Source: Rhizobium sp. NZLR1
GTDB lineage: Bacteria > Pseudomonadota > Alphaproteobacteria > Rhizobiales > Rhizobiaceae
Direction: 5' to 3'
Assembly: GCF_017357385.1 (NCBI RefSeq)
Contig: NZ_CP071632.1
Location: 3,477,501 to 3,541,500, forward strand
Length of the DNA: 64,000 nucleotides
Shown piece by piece: positions 1-9,480 of the stretch (position 1 is its first letter; each line of letters begins with the position of its first letter). A model generated the notes under the pieces. That model saw only the letters and a program-made list of their open reading frames with translations. It ran no database searches and was not told where the DNA came from. A program made the position numbers and the translations under genes.

Positions 1-695
1 ACCGCCCGCTGGTCACCGACGAAACCGGCACGCCGTTGCGCGGCGACCTTCTCGGCCTTGTCGCAGCCAATTTTCTTGGCGCCAGCACGGTGGTGACACC
101 GGTAACCTCCAATTCCGGCATTGAGGCGGCGGGTTCTTTCGCCGTCAGGCGCACCCGCGTCGGCTCGCCCTTCGTCATCGCAGGCATGGAAGAGGCCGTG
201 GCGGCCGGCGGGGATCATGTCATGGGCTTTGAAGCCAATGGCGGGCTGCTGACTGCAACCCCTTTCGATATCAACGGCCAAAATGTGCGCGCCTTGCCGA
301 CGCGCGACTGTTTTATCCCGATGCTCGCGATCCTGTCGCTCGCCGCCGTTCGCCGGCAGCCGCTCTCGGCCATTGCCGCCTCCTATCACCTGCCCTTTGC
401 CGCCGCCGATCGCCTGGAGAATTTTCCGGTGCAGACGAGCGCGGCGCTGATGGAGCATCTGCGCGCCTCCAATGAAAACCTTGCTGCCTTCCTGCAGCCG
501 GTCGGCGAGGTGGCGACGAAATCCGACATCGACGGACTTCGCGTGACGCTGAAAGACGGCAGGATCATGCATTTCCGCCCCTCCGGCAATGCGCCGGAAA
601 TGCGCTGCTACGTCGAAGCCGGGAGCGAAACTGCAGCCCTGGATCTGCTGAAGACAGGGCTCACCCAAATAACGAACTGGGCAGACGCCCGCTAA
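1..695 (+). CDS. noeK: Phosphomannomutase, C-terminal part (5' end outside window)
   Basis: The reading frame is open from the first bases of the window, so only the last 230 or so residues are present. They cover the end of an alpha-D-phosphohexomutase. The C-terminal phosphate-binding loop RPSGNAPEMRCYVEA is clear and is typical of phosphomannomutase/phosphoglucomutase domain 4. The enzyme interconverts mannose-6-phosphate and mannose-1-phosphate in the cytoplasm. The next gene, 37 bp downstream, uses mannose-1-phosphate to make GDP-mannose, so the two form a pathway pair, as noeK-noeJ do in other rhizobia (manB-manC elsewhere). The internal TTG at position 36 is not a real start. The paralogue name is inferred from the neighbour. 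Confidence 0.9.
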   Translation, partial: RPLVTDETGTPLRGDLLGLVAANFLGASTVVTPVTSNSGIEAAGSFAVRRTRVGSPFVIAGMEEAVAAGGDHVMGFEANGGLLTATPFDINGQNVRALPTRDCFIPMLAILSLAAVRRQPLSAIAASYHLPFAAADRLENFPVQTSAALMEHLRASNENLAAFLQPVGEVATKSDIDGLRVTLKDGRIMHFRPSGNAPEMRCYVEAGSETAALDLLKTGLTQITNWADAR

Positions 696-732
696 ACATG
701 CCACGAACAAGATTTTTTCAAGGAACCCGCCT

Positions 733-2160
733 ATGACGCAGAAAATCGTTCCCGTGATCATGGCCGGCGGCAAAGGCACGCGGCTCTGGCCGCTTTCCCG
801 TGCCACCGCCCCGAAACAGTTCATCCAGTTCGTCGGCAACAAGACGCTGTTTCAGGAGACGCTCGAACGCGTTTCCAACCCGGAGCTCTATGAGGCTCCG
901 ATCGTCGTCACCAACGAGGAATTTCGCTTTCTGGTCGCCGAGCAGGCCCGTGCGCTGGCCGTCCCGCTCGCCGCGGTGCTGCTTGAACCAGTCGCCCGCA
1001 ACACCGCCGCAGCGGTGGCCGCCGCCGCAACACTTGCCGCTGAGCTTTTCGGCAAGGGCACCATCATCCAGATGCTCGCCTCGGATCACGAAATCCTCGC
1101 CGACAACAGCTATTTCGATTGCATCCGCATCGCCCGCGATGCCGCAGCCGACGGCAAGCTCGTAACCTTCGGCATCAGCCCTACCGAGCCGGCGACCGGT
1201 TACGGCTATATCGAAATCGGCGATGCGCTCGAAAACGGCGCCCACAAGGTCAGCCGTTTTGTGGAAAAACCGACACTGGAAAAGGCCGAGCAGATGCTCG
1301 CCGACGGCGGCTTCTACTGGAACTCCGGCATCTTCATGTTCCCGGTTGCGGAACTTATTGCCGAACTGCAGGAATATGCCCCCGATGTGCTGAAGGCGGC
1401 AAGCAAGGCCGTTTCCAAGGCAAGCCGCGACCTCGACTTTACCCGTCTTGAGGCCGACCATTTTGCCAAGAGCCCCGATATCTCCATCGACTACGCGATC
1501 ATGGAAAAAACCTCCAAGGCCGTGGTCGTCCCCTCGCCGTTCAAATGGTCGGACATGGGAAGCTGGGATGCTGTCTGGAAATCCGGCGTCCGCGACGACA
1601 ACGGCAATGTCGCCGCCGCAAACACCACCGTCGTCAATACCCGCAACTCACTGGTCATGACCCATGGCGTGCATCTTGCCGTCCAGGGCATGGAGGATGT
1701 CGCCGTCATTGCCAGCGAGGACGCCGTCTATGTCGGACCACTCAAAGACAGCCAGAATGTCGGGCAATTGGTCAAGATGCTGGCCTCCTCTTCCGCGACG
1801 GCGAAATTCACCGAAACCCACCCGACCTCCTACCGGCCGTGGGGCGGCTACACCTCCATCTTCAATGGCGATCGCTTTCAGGTGAAGCGCATCTTTGTCA
1901 CGCCGGGCAAGAAACTTTCGCTGCAAAAACACCATCATCGCTCCGAACACTGGGTCGTCGTCAAGGGAACCGCCGAGGTGACGGTCGGAGAGACCGTGCG
2001 GATGCTGCGCGAGAACGAGAGCGTCTATATTCCGCTTGGCGAAGTCCATCGCCTCGCCAACCCCGGCAAGATCCTTCTCGAACTGATCGAGGTGCAGACG
2101 GGCTCCTATCTCGGCGAGGACGACATTATCCGCATCGTCGACGAGTTCGGAAGAACGTAG
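733..2160 (+). CDS. noeJ: Mannose-1-phosphate guanylyltransferase / mannose-6-phosphate isomerase
   Basis: A 475-residue bifunctional type II enzyme. The N-terminal nucleotidyltransferase half begins with MAGGKGTRLWPLSR, the GTP-binding signature. The C-terminal ~120 residues form a cupin isomerase domain, with PWGGY, a basic VKRIFVTPGKKLSLQ stretch and the metal-binding HHHRSEHWVVVKG. It makes GDP-mannose for exopolysaccharide, lipopolysaccharide or Nod-factor sugars. Start: ATG preceded by AAGGA at about 9 bp spacing. It follows the phosphomannomutase closely and is probably cotranscribed. The length matches the ManC/XanB/NoeJ family. The assignment is secure; which glycan it serves cannot be told from here. 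Confidence 0.95.
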   Translation: MTQKIVPVIMAGGKGTRLWPLSRATAPKQFIQFVGNKTLFQETLERVSNPELYEAPIVVTNEEFRFLVAEQARALAVPLAAVLLEPVARNTAAAVAAAATLAAELFGKGTIIQMLASDHEILADNSYFDCIRIARDAAADGKLVTFGISPTEPATGYGYIEIGDALENGAHKVSRFVEKPTLEKAEQMLADGGFYWNSGIFMFPVAELIAELQEYAPDVLKAASKAVSKASRDLDFTRLEADHFAKSPDISIDYAIMEKTSKAVVVPSPFKWSDMGSWDAVWKSGVRDDNGNVAAANTTVVNTRNSLVMTHGVHLAVQGMEDVAVIASEDAVYVGPLKDSQNVGQLVKMLASSSATAKFTETHPTSYRPWGGYTSIFNGDRFQVKRIFVTPGKKLSLQKHHHRSEHWVVVKGTAEVTVGETVRMLRENESVYIPLGEVHRLANPGKILLELIEVQTGSYLGEDDIIRIVDEFGRT

Positions 2161-2293
2161 CGTCGCAGCCAAACCGGTGGCGGCGTCCAAACAATTGGCC
2201 GCTTTTCCGGCACGACCGCCATCGCTGTTGAATTCGCTATCGGAATTCTCGTAGAATGGGCATACCGAAGACATGACTGGAGATATCTCCCTG

Positions 2294-2599
2294 ATGCGCA
2301 TCTTGCCCGCCCTCGCCGGATTTCTTTCAATCATGGTACCGGGAATGGCGTTTGCCGAAACCGCAAAGATGCGAACCGCAAGCGAGGCTGAAATTCGCGA
2401 ACACCTGCCGGGCACGTCGGAACTGAAAGAAAGCAGCAACGGTTACGAATATCGCAAGGGCAACGCCAATGGCTATAAAATAACAAATGGCCAAGTCTGC
2501 GTCCGGTTTCCCAACAAGTCGACCGACTGCGTCAGCGTGAAGACCGACGGCGAGAAATTTCAGATGATCGACAAGAAAGGCGGCAGAACGAAATTTTGA
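2294..2599 (+). CDS. Small secreted protein of unknown function
   Basis: The frame also opens at 2273, but the ATG at 2294 is preferred. It has GGAG 11 bp upstream and begins a clean signal peptide, MRILPALAGFLSIMVPGMAFA, with likely cleavage after AFA. The mature part is about 80 residues, polar and lysine-rich. It contains two cysteines in a VCVRFPNKSTDCVSVK stretch that could form a disulphide in the periplasm. No family is recognised with confidence. It is followed by a convergent gene ending at 2615, so it is probably monocistronic. Confidence 0.7.
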   Translation: MRILPALAGFLSIMVPGMAFAETAKMRTASEAEIREHLPGTSELKESSNGYEYRKGNANGYKITNGQVCVRFPNKSTDCVSVKTDGEKFQMIDKKGGRTKF

Positions 2600-2614
2600 C
2601 TTTGCCCGGCAGGC

Positions 2615-3571
2615 TTATCTTGCCGGTGAGGTTTCGCCGCTTTTGTCGAGGACGAATTCGGCGATCAGGCCTGAATGGTTCGAGCCAAGACTGTCATCAA
2701 GACGTTTCAGCGATGTCAGATGAAGCGGCGCGCGCGCAAATATGTGATCGATGGCGATCCCGAGCAAGCCGGCGCCGACCGGCCATGTTTCCGGTTCCGG
2801 CACGATTGTTTTCAGCTTCTGGTCGCGCAGGAAACCCTGGATGCTCGGGGCGATCACCGAGGAGTTGAAATCACCCGACAGCACCAGAGGACCGTCGATC
2901 AATCCAAGCGTTTTGGCGAGATCTTCCAATTCAGCCATCTGGAAATCGTCGAAATAGGGTTTGGTGAGGTGCGCCGAAACCAGATTGATGGTTTCGCCGC
3001 CGAAGTCGACGCTCGATATAACCAGCCTGTTTTTCCGGAGACTGCCCATGCTTGCGACCTGTCGGCTGACGAACGGGCGTTTGGACAGCACCAGCGTATC
3101 GCACGTATCCTTCCCGCTTTCGCAACCGATGTGATAGGGATAGGCCTTGAACAATTGCTGCAGATGGAACGTCAGCGGCTTGGCTTCGAGCAAATTGACG
3201 ACATCGGCATTCGAAGCGATCACCATATCGGTGATTGCAGTCGAGTTTTTCCAGTTGTCGATCGCGATATTGAACGACATCAGCCGAAAAAGTGGCGGCC
3301 TGTCCGTGCCTCCGTCGTCCTCAGAAAACTCGCGCAGCGTGATGACGCCGTGAAAGATGAGAAGAAGCGAGGCAAACAGAAGGACGAAGCCGTAGATCCG
3401 TCTCCTGACAGCCAGAATGATAAGGCTGGCGGCAACAAAGAGGACGCCGAAATGAACCTGAAAGCTGTAGAGGAAGGACAGCAGCCAGAAGTTCGTGACA
3501 AAGCGTAGAGACACGATCGCGATCGCAACGGTCAGAAACGCACAGAGAATCCAATAAATTATCTCTCTCAT
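2615..3571 (-). CDS. Membrane-anchored endonuclease/exonuclease/phosphatase (EEP) family protein
   Basis: A 318-residue protein with about three N-terminal membrane helices (roughly residues 5-25, 30-50, 55-75) followed by an EEP fold. EEP features are MSFNIAIDN near the start of the domain, a conserved acidic residue in VNLLEAKP, SGDFNSS, IDHIFAR and a terminal SNHSGL histidine. These are the metal-binding and catalytic positions of DNase I/phosphodiesterase-like enzymes. The active domain probably faces the periplasm. Start chosen at 3571, with AGGA 6-9 bp upstream; the frame is open to 3631. The substrate cannot be told (phosphodiester, phospholipid or nucleic acid). Confidence 0.85.
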   Translation of the reverse strand: MREIIYWILCAFLTVAIAIVSLRFVTNFWLLSFLYSFQVHFGVLFVAASLIILAVRRRIYGFVLLFASLLLIFHGVITLREFSEDDGGTDRPPLFRLMSFNIAIDNWKNSTAITDMVIASNADVVNLLEAKPLTFHLQQLFKAYPYHIGCESGKDTCDTLVLSKRPFVSRQVASMGSLRKNRLVISSVDFGGETINLVSAHLTKPYFDDFQMAELEDLAKTLGLIDGPLVLSGDFNSSVIAPSIQGFLRDQKLKTIVPEPETWPVGAGLLGIAIDHIFARAPLHLTSLKRLDDSLGSNHSGLIAEFVLDKSGETSPAR

Positions 3572-3851
3572 CGATCCTGACCTGCTTGCAGCCGACCGGC
3601 CGGCCATAACACGCAGGCCAACATGTTGCAATGCAGCATAACAGCCGATGGCCGCGGCTGACCTCAGATGATATCGACGACCTCTCCGTCATTCGGCGGG
3701 GCAGCCGGCGAATACGCCGACGACCGCAGCGAGGGCGGCCGCCGCCTTCTCTTTCAAAGAACTATCGACTCGGCCTCTTCTTATCCTGTAAGGGGTCACG
3801 TGATAGGGAATCGGCTTTTTGCCGTCGGCAGTGAGCCGAGAGAAGGTGGGA

Positions 3852-4868
3852 ATGCGCTACTTCATTACCGGGACCGCCGGCTTTATCGGTTTTCATCTGG
3901 CCAGGCGTCTGCTGCAGGAAGGGCATGAAGTCACAGGCTTCGACGGCCTTACTCCCTATTACAATGTCAAGCTCAAGGAGATGCGTCATGCGGCACTCTC
4001 CCAATTTCCGACCTTCACACCCGTCATATCAATGCTCGAGGATCGGCCAGCTCTGGAAGCGGCTGTTCTGGCGGCCAAGCCCGACATCCTGATCCACCTC
4101 GCCGCACAGGCCGGCGTGCGCTATAGCCTTGAGAATCCTGAGGCCTATCTTCGTTCGAACGTCGAAGGCTCGTGGAACATCATGGAAATCGCGCGGCGCG
4201 TCGAAATTCGTCACCTGATGCTGGCCTCGACATCATCGATCTATGGCGCCAATGCGACCGTCCCCTTTCATGAGACCGATCGCGCCGACGAACCGCTGAC
4301 CATTTATGCCGCGACGAAGAAATCGATGGAGTTGATGGCGCATAGTTATGCGCATCTGCACAAGATTCCGACCACGGCCTTTCGCTTCTTCACCGTTTAT
4401 GGCCCGTGGGGTCGGCCCGACATGGCCCTGTTCAAATTCACCAAGAACATGCTCGAAGACCAGCCGATCGAGATCTATGGCGAAGGCAACATGAGCCGTG
4501 ATTTCACCTATATCGACGATCTCATTGAAGCGATCGCCAGGCTGTCGGCAATCGCCCCTGGCGAGGAAAACCGTCTCGACAACGTGGCTGTCGAAACGCT
4601 TTCGCGCCAGGCGCCCTTTCGGGTCGTCAATATTGGCGGCGGCCAGCCGGTCAGCCTGATGGATTTCGTCGAAACGGTCGAGAAAGCGCTCGGCCGTCCT
4701 GCCATGCGCAAGATGCTGGCGATGCAGAAGGGTGACGTGCCGCGCACCTTCGCAGCCCCCGATCTGCTCGTCGCGCTGACAGGTTACAAGCCGGATACGA
4801 CGTTGGAAGTCGGCGTCAAGGCCTTCGTCGAGTGGTATCTCGACGTCCGCGGCGAACTCGACGCCTAA
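3852..4868 (+). CDS. lspL: NAD-dependent epimerase, UDP-glucuronate 4-epimerase type
   Basis: A 338-residue extended short-chain dehydrogenase. It has the Rossmann motif [11 protein letters not shown], an STSSIYGAN serine, and the catalytic YAATKKS (YxxxK). [11 protein letters not shown] and the arrangement around [16 protein letters not shown] are typical of UDP-glucuronate/UDP-glucose 4-epimerases of the LspL/LpsL type. Those supply UDP-galacturonate for lipopolysaccharide core and exopolysaccharide in rhizobia. Start: ATG at 3852 with GAAGGTGGG just upstream; the frame is open from 3819. Together with noeK-noeJ it makes this end of the window a sugar-nucleotide region. The exact sugar specificity is inferred from family resemblance. 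Confidence 0.88.
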   Translation: MRYFITGTAGFIGFHLARRLLQEGHEVTGFDGLTPYYNVKLKEMRHAALSQFPTFTPVISMLEDRPALEAAVLAAKPDILIHLAAQAGVRYSLENPEAYLRSNVEGSWNIMEIARRVEIRHLMLASTSSIYGANATVPFHETDRADEPLTIYAATKKSMELMAHSYAHLHKIPTTAFRFFTVYGPWGRPDMALFKFTKNMLEDQPIEIYGEGNMSRDFTYIDDLIEAIARLSAIAPGEENRLDNVAVETLSRQAPFRVVNIGGGQPVSLMDFVETVEKALGRPAMRKMLAMQKGDVPRTFAAPDLLVALTGYKPDTTLEVGVKAFVEWYLDVRGELDA

Positions 4869-4904
4869 CCTATTTGCCGGACTGTTTCCGGTCGGTCCAG
4901 AATG

Positions 4905-5219
4905 TCAGCGGAGAAACGTCACCGCGTGCACGGCATTGACCGCCTTCGAGAACACATAGTCGACGACCACGGTCAGGCTCTGCGAATAGGCCTTGAGCTG
5001 GTAGTTCTCACCCTCGACTTCAGCCGGGCTGCGCAGGACGAAAGGAACCGCCGGGCGCACGAAACCGGCCCGTGTCGTCAAAGGAATTTCGGGCGAATGG
5101 CCGATGGCGGAGGTGTACATCAGGTCGCGGGCAAGGCTGGCGGGACCGATGGCGAGCGCCGGCCCGGCAGCGCCGGTGATGGTCAGAGTCAAAGCCATGG
5201 CGGCGAGAATTTTGTGCAT
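4905..5219 (-). CDS. Small exported protein of unknown function
   Basis: A 104-residue protein with an N-terminal signal peptide, MHKILAAMALTLTITGAAG followed by PALA, with probable cleavage after ALA. The rest has no recognised domain. A GGGGAC stretch precedes the ATG. It converges on the epimerase gene with a 36 bp gap. An AT-rich perfect palindrome lies about 140 bp upstream of its start. Probably a real periplasmic protein; function unknown. Confidence 0.65.
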   Translation of the reverse strand: MHKILAAMALTLTITGAAGPALAIGPASLARDLMYTSAIGHSPEIPLTTRAGFVRPAVPFVLRSPAEVEGENYQLKAYSQSLTVVVDYVFSKAVNAVHAVTFLR

Positions 5220-5354
5220 GTCGAAGTCCCCGTTTGCGGATCGGCGGGCTTCGCTTCGCCCGTCTCCAAACGATCGACGCGTCTGTCCACGCTTCGGTCG
5301 CTTTCATGAGACCACTCTACACATCAGTATTTGCAGGGCTTTTAAGCAGGTCAG

Positions 5355-5374
5355 TCAAATTTTACGAAATTTGA
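5355..5374. repeat. Perfect AT-rich palindrome (8-4-8)
   Basis: TCAAATTT-TACG-AAATTTGA is a perfect 8 bp inverted repeat around a 4-base centre. It lies in non-coding DNA upstream of the minus-strand secreted-protein gene starting at 5219. Such symmetry suits an operator for a dimeric regulator, or a weak hairpin, because the + strand continues into ATTTTCTTT. No regulator is assigned. Confidence 0.5.
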
Positions 5375-5483
5375 TTTTCTTTGGAAGGCCTCAGCACTCA
5401 CCAGGAAAATAGGTTCGCCGACCCGCAGGGCTGGGAAAGCGACGTCGGTGCAATATACCAATGATTTGAACGCTGATCGCAAT

Positions 5484-5636
5484 CTAAAGAACGCGATCCA
5501 GCCTCTTGTTGATATGCAGGTTCGGCATCAACCCCGCACTTTGCGCAGCATGATAGGATTCACGCGCCGCATCGAACGAGATCGACCACATGATGGCGCT
5601 CAAGAGGAGCGCAATAATATAAATTTGGATACGCAT
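5484..5636 (-). CDS. Possible 50-aa single-span membrane peptide
   Basis: The ATG at 5636 opens a 50-codon frame with one hydrophobic segment near the N-terminus (IYIIALLLSAIMWSISF), then a polar tail ending in HINKRLDRVL. The frame continues upstream to 5726, but that part looks non-coding. No strong Shine-Dalgarno sequence was found. Short inner-membrane peptides of this layout are common, but support is only the composition. Confidence 0.35.
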   Translation of the reverse strand: MRIQIYIIALLLSAIMWSISFDAARESYHAAQSAGLMPNLHINKRLDRVL

Positions 5637-5761
5637 CTCATCGGCGATACTGAAAGAGCAAGGCAGATTTGTGTCAGAAAATGATCGTAGAAATAGTAAA
5701 AAACGCCGGCCTTTTTTGTCCCGCAATGAGTGGCGCCAGACACATTAGTGTCGCGAAAATT

Positions 5762-5868
5762 AGCGATAGCGCATCGCTACCTGTTAGCAGCCAACCCCCA
5801 GGCTTGGTTTCTCTTTCCCACCCTGAGAACCCTGAGAGGTCCGTTCGCCACGGGCCTCTTTGCCTTTT
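5762..5868 (+). ncRNA. Candidate structured small RNA with C-rich hairpin loops
   Basis: Four consecutive hairpins lie in DNA without a convincing protein gene. They are AGCGAT/ATCGCT (5762-5778), AGCC/GGCT with loop AACCCCCA (5789-5804), GGTTTCTC/GAGAACC with loop TTTCCCACCCT (5806-5831), and GAGGTCCG/CGGGCCTC followed by a T-rich tract (5836-5868). C-rich loops that can pair with Shine-Dalgarno sequences, ahead of an intrinsic terminator, are the usual layout of alphaproteobacterial trans-acting sRNAs. The 5' end is uncertain, because another small palindrome (GACAC-ATTA-GTGTC, 5739-5752) lies just upstream and no clear sigma-70 promoter was identified. The family is not recognised. Confidence 0.5.
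5834..5868 (+). terminator. Intrinsic terminator
   Basis: An 8 bp stem GAGGTCCG/CGGGCCTC (one G-T pair) with a 7-base loop is followed by TTTGCCTTTT. It lies on the + strand with no protein gene directly upstream, which supports a small RNA ending here. Confidence 0.7.
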
Positions 5869-5989
5869 CCTGCCGATGTTTCCCGCGGGTAACTGAATCA
5901 CCTGATGCGCAGAGCTGACATCAATCTCGGCTAAACGCCTGTTCATGCCAGCGATAGATCTCGGGTCGAATTCCTTCTTCAGGAATATA

Positions 5990-6026
5990 TCAATCGATTG
6001 ACTTATTATCCGTTCGGAGTTATAAA
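5990..6026 (+). promoter_or_regulatory. Promoter and putative CecR operator
   Basis: TCAATCGATTGA (5990-6001) is a perfect 12 bp palindrome. It overlaps the -35 hexamer TTGACT (5998-6003). A 17 bp spacer leads to TATAAA (6021-6026). Transcription would begin at about 6032-6034, at the ATG of the TetR-family gene (6033), so the mRNA may be leaderless. A palindrome over the -35 is the expected place for autorepression by the regulator encoded next. Confidence 0.6.
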
Positions 6027-6032
6027 ACCATC

Positions 6033-6737
6033 ATGAACCAGGAACGCGACGCCCGAACCCCGCCAGCATCCGCCCGCGCCGAGATCGCGCGTCAGAAGAT
6101 GCTTTCCGCCGCCCTCGACGTCTTTGGCCGCTACGGCTTCGACGGCGCCTCGACACGTCAGCTGACCGAGGCCGCCGGCGTCAACCTGCAGGCGATCCCC
6201 TATTATTTCGGCAGCAAGGAAGGTCTTTACATCGCCACGGCCGAGTATCTGATGGCCCGCATCGATACGCATGTCGGTGACATGAGGGCGCGCATCGGCA
6301 CATATCTCATGACGCTCGATGCCGCTGGCGAACCGCTCGGAGAAACCGAGGCTCGTCGCTTCCTGACAGACATTCTCCAGACCATGGTGACGCTTTTCGT
6401 CGGCAAGGAATCCGAATCCTGGGCGCGCTTCCTGATCCGCGAGCAGATGGAGCCAACCGAAGCCTTCGCAAGGGTTTATCAGGGCATCATGCGGCCGATG
6501 ATCGAGATGGGCCGGCGGCTGATCGGCGTCATCCTGCGTGAAGATCCCGCCTCGGAACATGTGCGCCTGCGCACCTTCACCCTTCTCGGCAGCATCCTCG
6601 TCTTTCGCGTCACCCATGCCGCCGTGCTTGCCCAGATGGAATGGGACGCCGTCGGCCCGGAACAGGTGGAAATCTTGCGCGGCCTCGCCGCTGAACTGGT
6701 CGATGTGCTCGGCCCGTCCAAGGCAGGTGCGGCATGA
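6033..6737 (+). CDS. cecR: TetR/AcrR-family repressor, CecR (YbiH) type
   Basis: A 234-residue regulator. The N-terminal helix-turn-helix is [18 protein letters not shown] then [19 protein letters not shown], and the C-terminal ligand domain is of the DUF1956/CecR type. It overlaps the next gene by 4 bp (ATGA), and the five-gene order matches the E. coli cecR-ybhG-ybhF-ybhS-ybhR cluster. It probably represses this export operon and responds to a drug-like ligand. The only SD-like sequence (GGAG) is 14 bp upstream of the ATG, and the predicted transcript start falls at the ATG. Ligand unknown. Confidence 0.88.
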   Translation: MNQERDARTPPASARAEIARQKMLSAALDVFGRYGFDGASTRQLTEAAGVNLQAIPYYFGSKEGLYIATAEYLMARIDTHVGDMRARIGTYLMTLDAAGEPLGETEARRFLTDILQTMVTLFVGKESESWARFLIREQMEPTEAFARVYQGIMRPMIEMGRRLIGVILREDPASEHVRLRTFTLLGSILVFRVTHAAVLAQMEWDAVGPEQVEILRGLAAELVDVLGPSKAGAA

Positions 6738-7741
6738 AACGCATCCTCGCCCTCCTTCTCCTCGTTGCGGCGGGTGCCGCCGCCTGGTGGTACGGCCTGC
6801 CCGAAAAGCTCGGCTGGCTGCCCGAGGCCCACCGCGAATTTGTCCTTTACGGCAATGTCGATATCCGCCAGGTCTCGCTCGGCTTCCGTGTCAGCGGCCG
6901 CCTTTCTGAACTTCACGTCGACGAGGGCGATGTCGTCAAGAGCGGAACGGTTCTGGCCGAACTCGATGCCGCACCCTATGAATTCGCCGTCCGCTCCGGC
7001 GAAGCCACCGCCGCAGCTCTTCGCGCAACGCTCGACAAGCTGAAGGCCGGCCCGCGCCCGACAGAGATCGCCCAGGCGCGCGCCGCCTATGATGAAAGCC
7101 TGGCGGATCTCGAAAATGCCAACCTCGCCTATGACCGCGCCCGCCAGCTTCGCCCGCAGGGCACGATTTCCGAGGCGAGCCTTGACCAGGCGACCGCCGC
7201 AAGGGCCATGGCCGCCGCCCGCTCCGATTCCGCCAGCGAGGCGCTGAAGCTGCTGCAGGAAGGCTCGCGCGTCGAGGATATCGCCGCCGCCGACGCGCAG
7301 GTGAAGGCTGCCGAGGCGAGCCTTGCCTCGGCCCGCACCTCGCTTGCAGATACCGAGCTTCGCGCCCCGAACGACGGCGTCATCCTCTCACGTGTGCGGG
7401 AAAATGGTGCGATCGTCTCGCCGGCGGATACCGTCTTCGTATTGTCCCTGACCGAGCCCGTCTGGGTGCGCAGCTATGTCGCCGAACCCGATCTCGGCCG
7501 CCTCCACCCCGGCATGAAGGTTTCCGTCGCCTCCGATACGGCGCCCGACAAACCCTATGAAGGCACGATCGGCTTTATCTCGCCGGTCGCCGAATTCACC
7601 CCGAAATCGGTGGAGACGCCGGAACTCAGGACCGATCTCGTCTATCGCCTGAGGATCGTCATCGACCAGCCCGGCCCGGATCTGCGCCAGGGCATGCCGG
7701 TCACCGTGCGGCTTCCGCCGCCTGCGGCGGGTGGACAATGA
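6734..7741 (+). CDS. ybhG: HlyD-family membrane fusion protein, YbhG type
   Basis: A 335-residue periplasmic adaptor. It has an N-terminal signal anchor (residues 1-20), then a split biotinyl-lipoyl domain ([20 protein letters not shown] and later [13 protein letters not shown]). Between them is a long alpha-helical, alanine-rich hairpin (about residues 90-200), and a beta-barrel region follows. It would link the inner-membrane ABC transporter to an outer-membrane channel encoded elsewhere. It overlaps cecR upstream and ybhF downstream by 4 bp each, so it is translationally coupled. Confidence 0.9.
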   Translation: MKRILALLLLVAAGAAAWWYGLPEKLGWLPEAHREFVLYGNVDIRQVSLGFRVSGRLSELHVDEGDVVKSGTVLAELDAAPYEFAVRSGEATAAALRATLDKLKAGPRPTEIAQARAAYDESLADLENANLAYDRARQLRPQGTISEASLDQATAARAMAAARSDSASEALKLLQEGSRVEDIAAADAQVKAAEASLASARTSLADTELRAPNDGVILSRVRENGAIVSPADTVFVLSLTEPVWVRSYVAEPDLGRLHPGMKVSVASDTAPDKPYEGTIGFISPVAEFTPKSVETPELRTDLVYRLRIVIDQPGPDLRQGMPVTVRLPPPAAGGQ

Positions 7742-9480
7742 CCGCCGAACCCGGCCGGGACGACAAGCCGCTCGTCCGGATCGACGGCGTCACTAAGCGC
7801 TTCGGCGATGCGCCCCCTGCTCTCGACGCCGTCTCCGGCGCGATCGGCGGCGGTGCGATCACCGGCCTCGTCGGTCCCGACGGCGCCGGCAAGACGACAC
7901 TGATCCGGCTGATGACCGGCCTGATGCTGCCCGATACCGGAACGGTGGAAGTTCTCGGCTTCGACACGAGCAAGAATGCCGCCGGCATCCAGGCGGCCAT
8001 CGGCTACATGCCCCAGCGTTTCGGCCTCTATGAGGACCTGTCGGTGCAGGAAAACCTCGATCTCTATGCCGATCTGCGCGGCCTGCCGAAGAGCGAACGC
8101 GCCGGTGCCTTCGACGAGCTGCTGACCTTCACCGATCTCAAGCGCTTCACCGGCAGGCTTGCCGGCAAACTCTCCGGCGGCATGAAGCAGAAGCTCGGCC
8201 TTGCCTGCGCACTTCTCAAAAAACCGCGCCTGCTGTTGCTCGACGAGCCGGGCGTCGGCGTCGACCCGATCTCGCGTCGCGACCTCTGGAAGATGGTCGA
8301 GAACCTGACCAAGGAAGGCATCGGCGTGCTCTGGTCGACCGCCTATCTGGATGAGGCTGAGGCCTGCGACCACGTGCTGCTGTTGAACCAGGGAAAGCTG
8401 CTGTTTTCGGGAAAACCGGCTGAGATGACCGGCCGCGTCAGCGATCGGGTCTTCCGCGTCTCGGGCATATCGGGGCGCCGCCGGCAAGTGCTTGCCGGGC
8501 TTCTGCAGGCAGATGGCGTCATCGACGGCGTGATCCAGGGCGAGGCGATCCGCCTCGTCGCCGCCAAGGATAAGAAACCGGATATCGGATCGGCCGGCGA
8601 TGGCGCAACGCTCGCCCCTGCCCCGCCCCGCTTCGAGGATGCCTTCGTCGACATGCTTGGCGGCGGTCCCGGCGGCCGCTCCAGGTTGGCGGAAGCGCAG
8701 GAGCCGCTGAAGGCTGAAGGCGACCGGCCGGTGATCGAGGCCAGGGGCCTGACCAAGCGTTTCGGCGATTTCACCGCTGCCGACGATATCAGCTTCGATA
8801 TCCGCCGCGGTGAGATCTTCGGCCTGCTCGGCCCGAACGGCGCCGGCAAGTCCACCACCTTCAAGATGCTCTGCGGCCTGCTGAAGCCGAGCGGCGGCGA
8901 AGGCCGGGTCGCCGGTTTCGATCTTCGCCGCGATGCTGCCGAAGCCCGTAACCAACTTGGTTACATGGCGCAGAAATTCTCGCTCTACGGTGATCTCACC
9001 GTCATCCAGAACCTCGAATTCTTCGCGGGCGTCTATGGCCTTCGCGGCCAGCACAAGCGCGAGCGCATCGAACTGATGGTCGGCATCTTCGATTTCGGCC
9101 GCCACGCCTGCGAGCCCGCCAAGGACCTGCCGCTCGGGCTGAAGCAGCGCCTGGCGCTTGCCTGCGCCGTCATGCACGAGCCGCGCGCCCTTTTCCTCGA
9201 CGAGCCGACCTCCGGCGTCGATCCGATCACCCGGCGCGAATTCTGGACGCATATCAACGCGCTTGTGGAAAAAGGCGTCACCGTGCTCGTCACTACTCAC
9301 TTCATGGACGAGGCGGAATATTGCGACCGCATCTCGCTGATCTATCGCGGCCGCTCGATCGCACTCGGCTCGCCCGATGAGTTGAAGGCCCGCGTCGCAA
9401 CCAAAGATCTGCCCGACCCGACGATGGAGGACGCCTTCATCGCCTTGGTGCAGCAATCGGAAGCGGAGGATGCCGCATGA
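7738..9480 (+). CDS. ybhF: Tandem ABC exporter ATPase, YbhF type
   Basis: A 580-residue protein with two complete ABC nucleotide-binding domains. Domain 1 has Walker [11 protein letters not shown], signature LSGGMKQKL and Walker [14 protein letters not shown]. Domain 2 (from about residue 330) has Walker [11 protein letters not shown], a degenerate signature LPLGLKQRL and Walker [14 protein letters not shown]. The degenerate second signature suggests the two ATP sites are not equal. It pairs with the two downstream permeases to drive export. The 4 bp overlaps at both ends mark a tight operon. A long antisense frame across it is a codon-bias shadow. Confidence 0.92.
   Translation: MTAEPGRDDKPLVRIDGVTKRFGDAPPALDAVSGAIGGGAITGLVGPDGAGKTTLIRLMTGLMLPDTGTVEVLGFDTSKNAAGIQAAIGYMPQRFGLYEDLSVQENLDLYADLRGLPKSERAGAFDELLTFTDLKRFTGRLAGKLSGGMKQKLGLACALLKKPRLLLLDEPGVGVDPISRRDLWKMVENLTKEGIGVLWSTAYLDEAEACDHVLLLNQGKLLFSGKPAEMTGRVSDRVFRVSGISGRRRQVLAGLLQADGVIDGVIQGEAIRLVAAKDKKPDIGSAGDGATLAPAPPRFEDAFVDMLGGGPGGRSRLAEAQEPLKAEGDRPVIEARGLTKRFGDFTAADDISFDIRRGEIFGLLGPNGAGKSTTFKMLCGLLKPSGGEGRVAGFDLRRDAAEARNQLGYMAQKFSLYGDLTVIQNLEFFAGVYGLRGQHKRERIELMVGIFDFGRHACEPAKDLPLGLKQRLALACAVMHEPRALFLDEPTSGVDPITRREFWTHINALVEKGVTVLVTTHFMDEAEYCDRISLIYRGRSIALGSPDELKARVATKDLPDPTMEDAFIALVQQSEAEDAA

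Noticed and set aside
5674..5946. 90-codon minus-strand frame between lspL and cecR
   Set aside because: No ribosome site or domain. The sequence is better explained by the plus-strand hairpins and terminator.
7642..9456. Long minus-strand open frame opposite ybhF
   Set aside because: It is a mirror of the two ABC domains; no domain, ribosome site or operon context.
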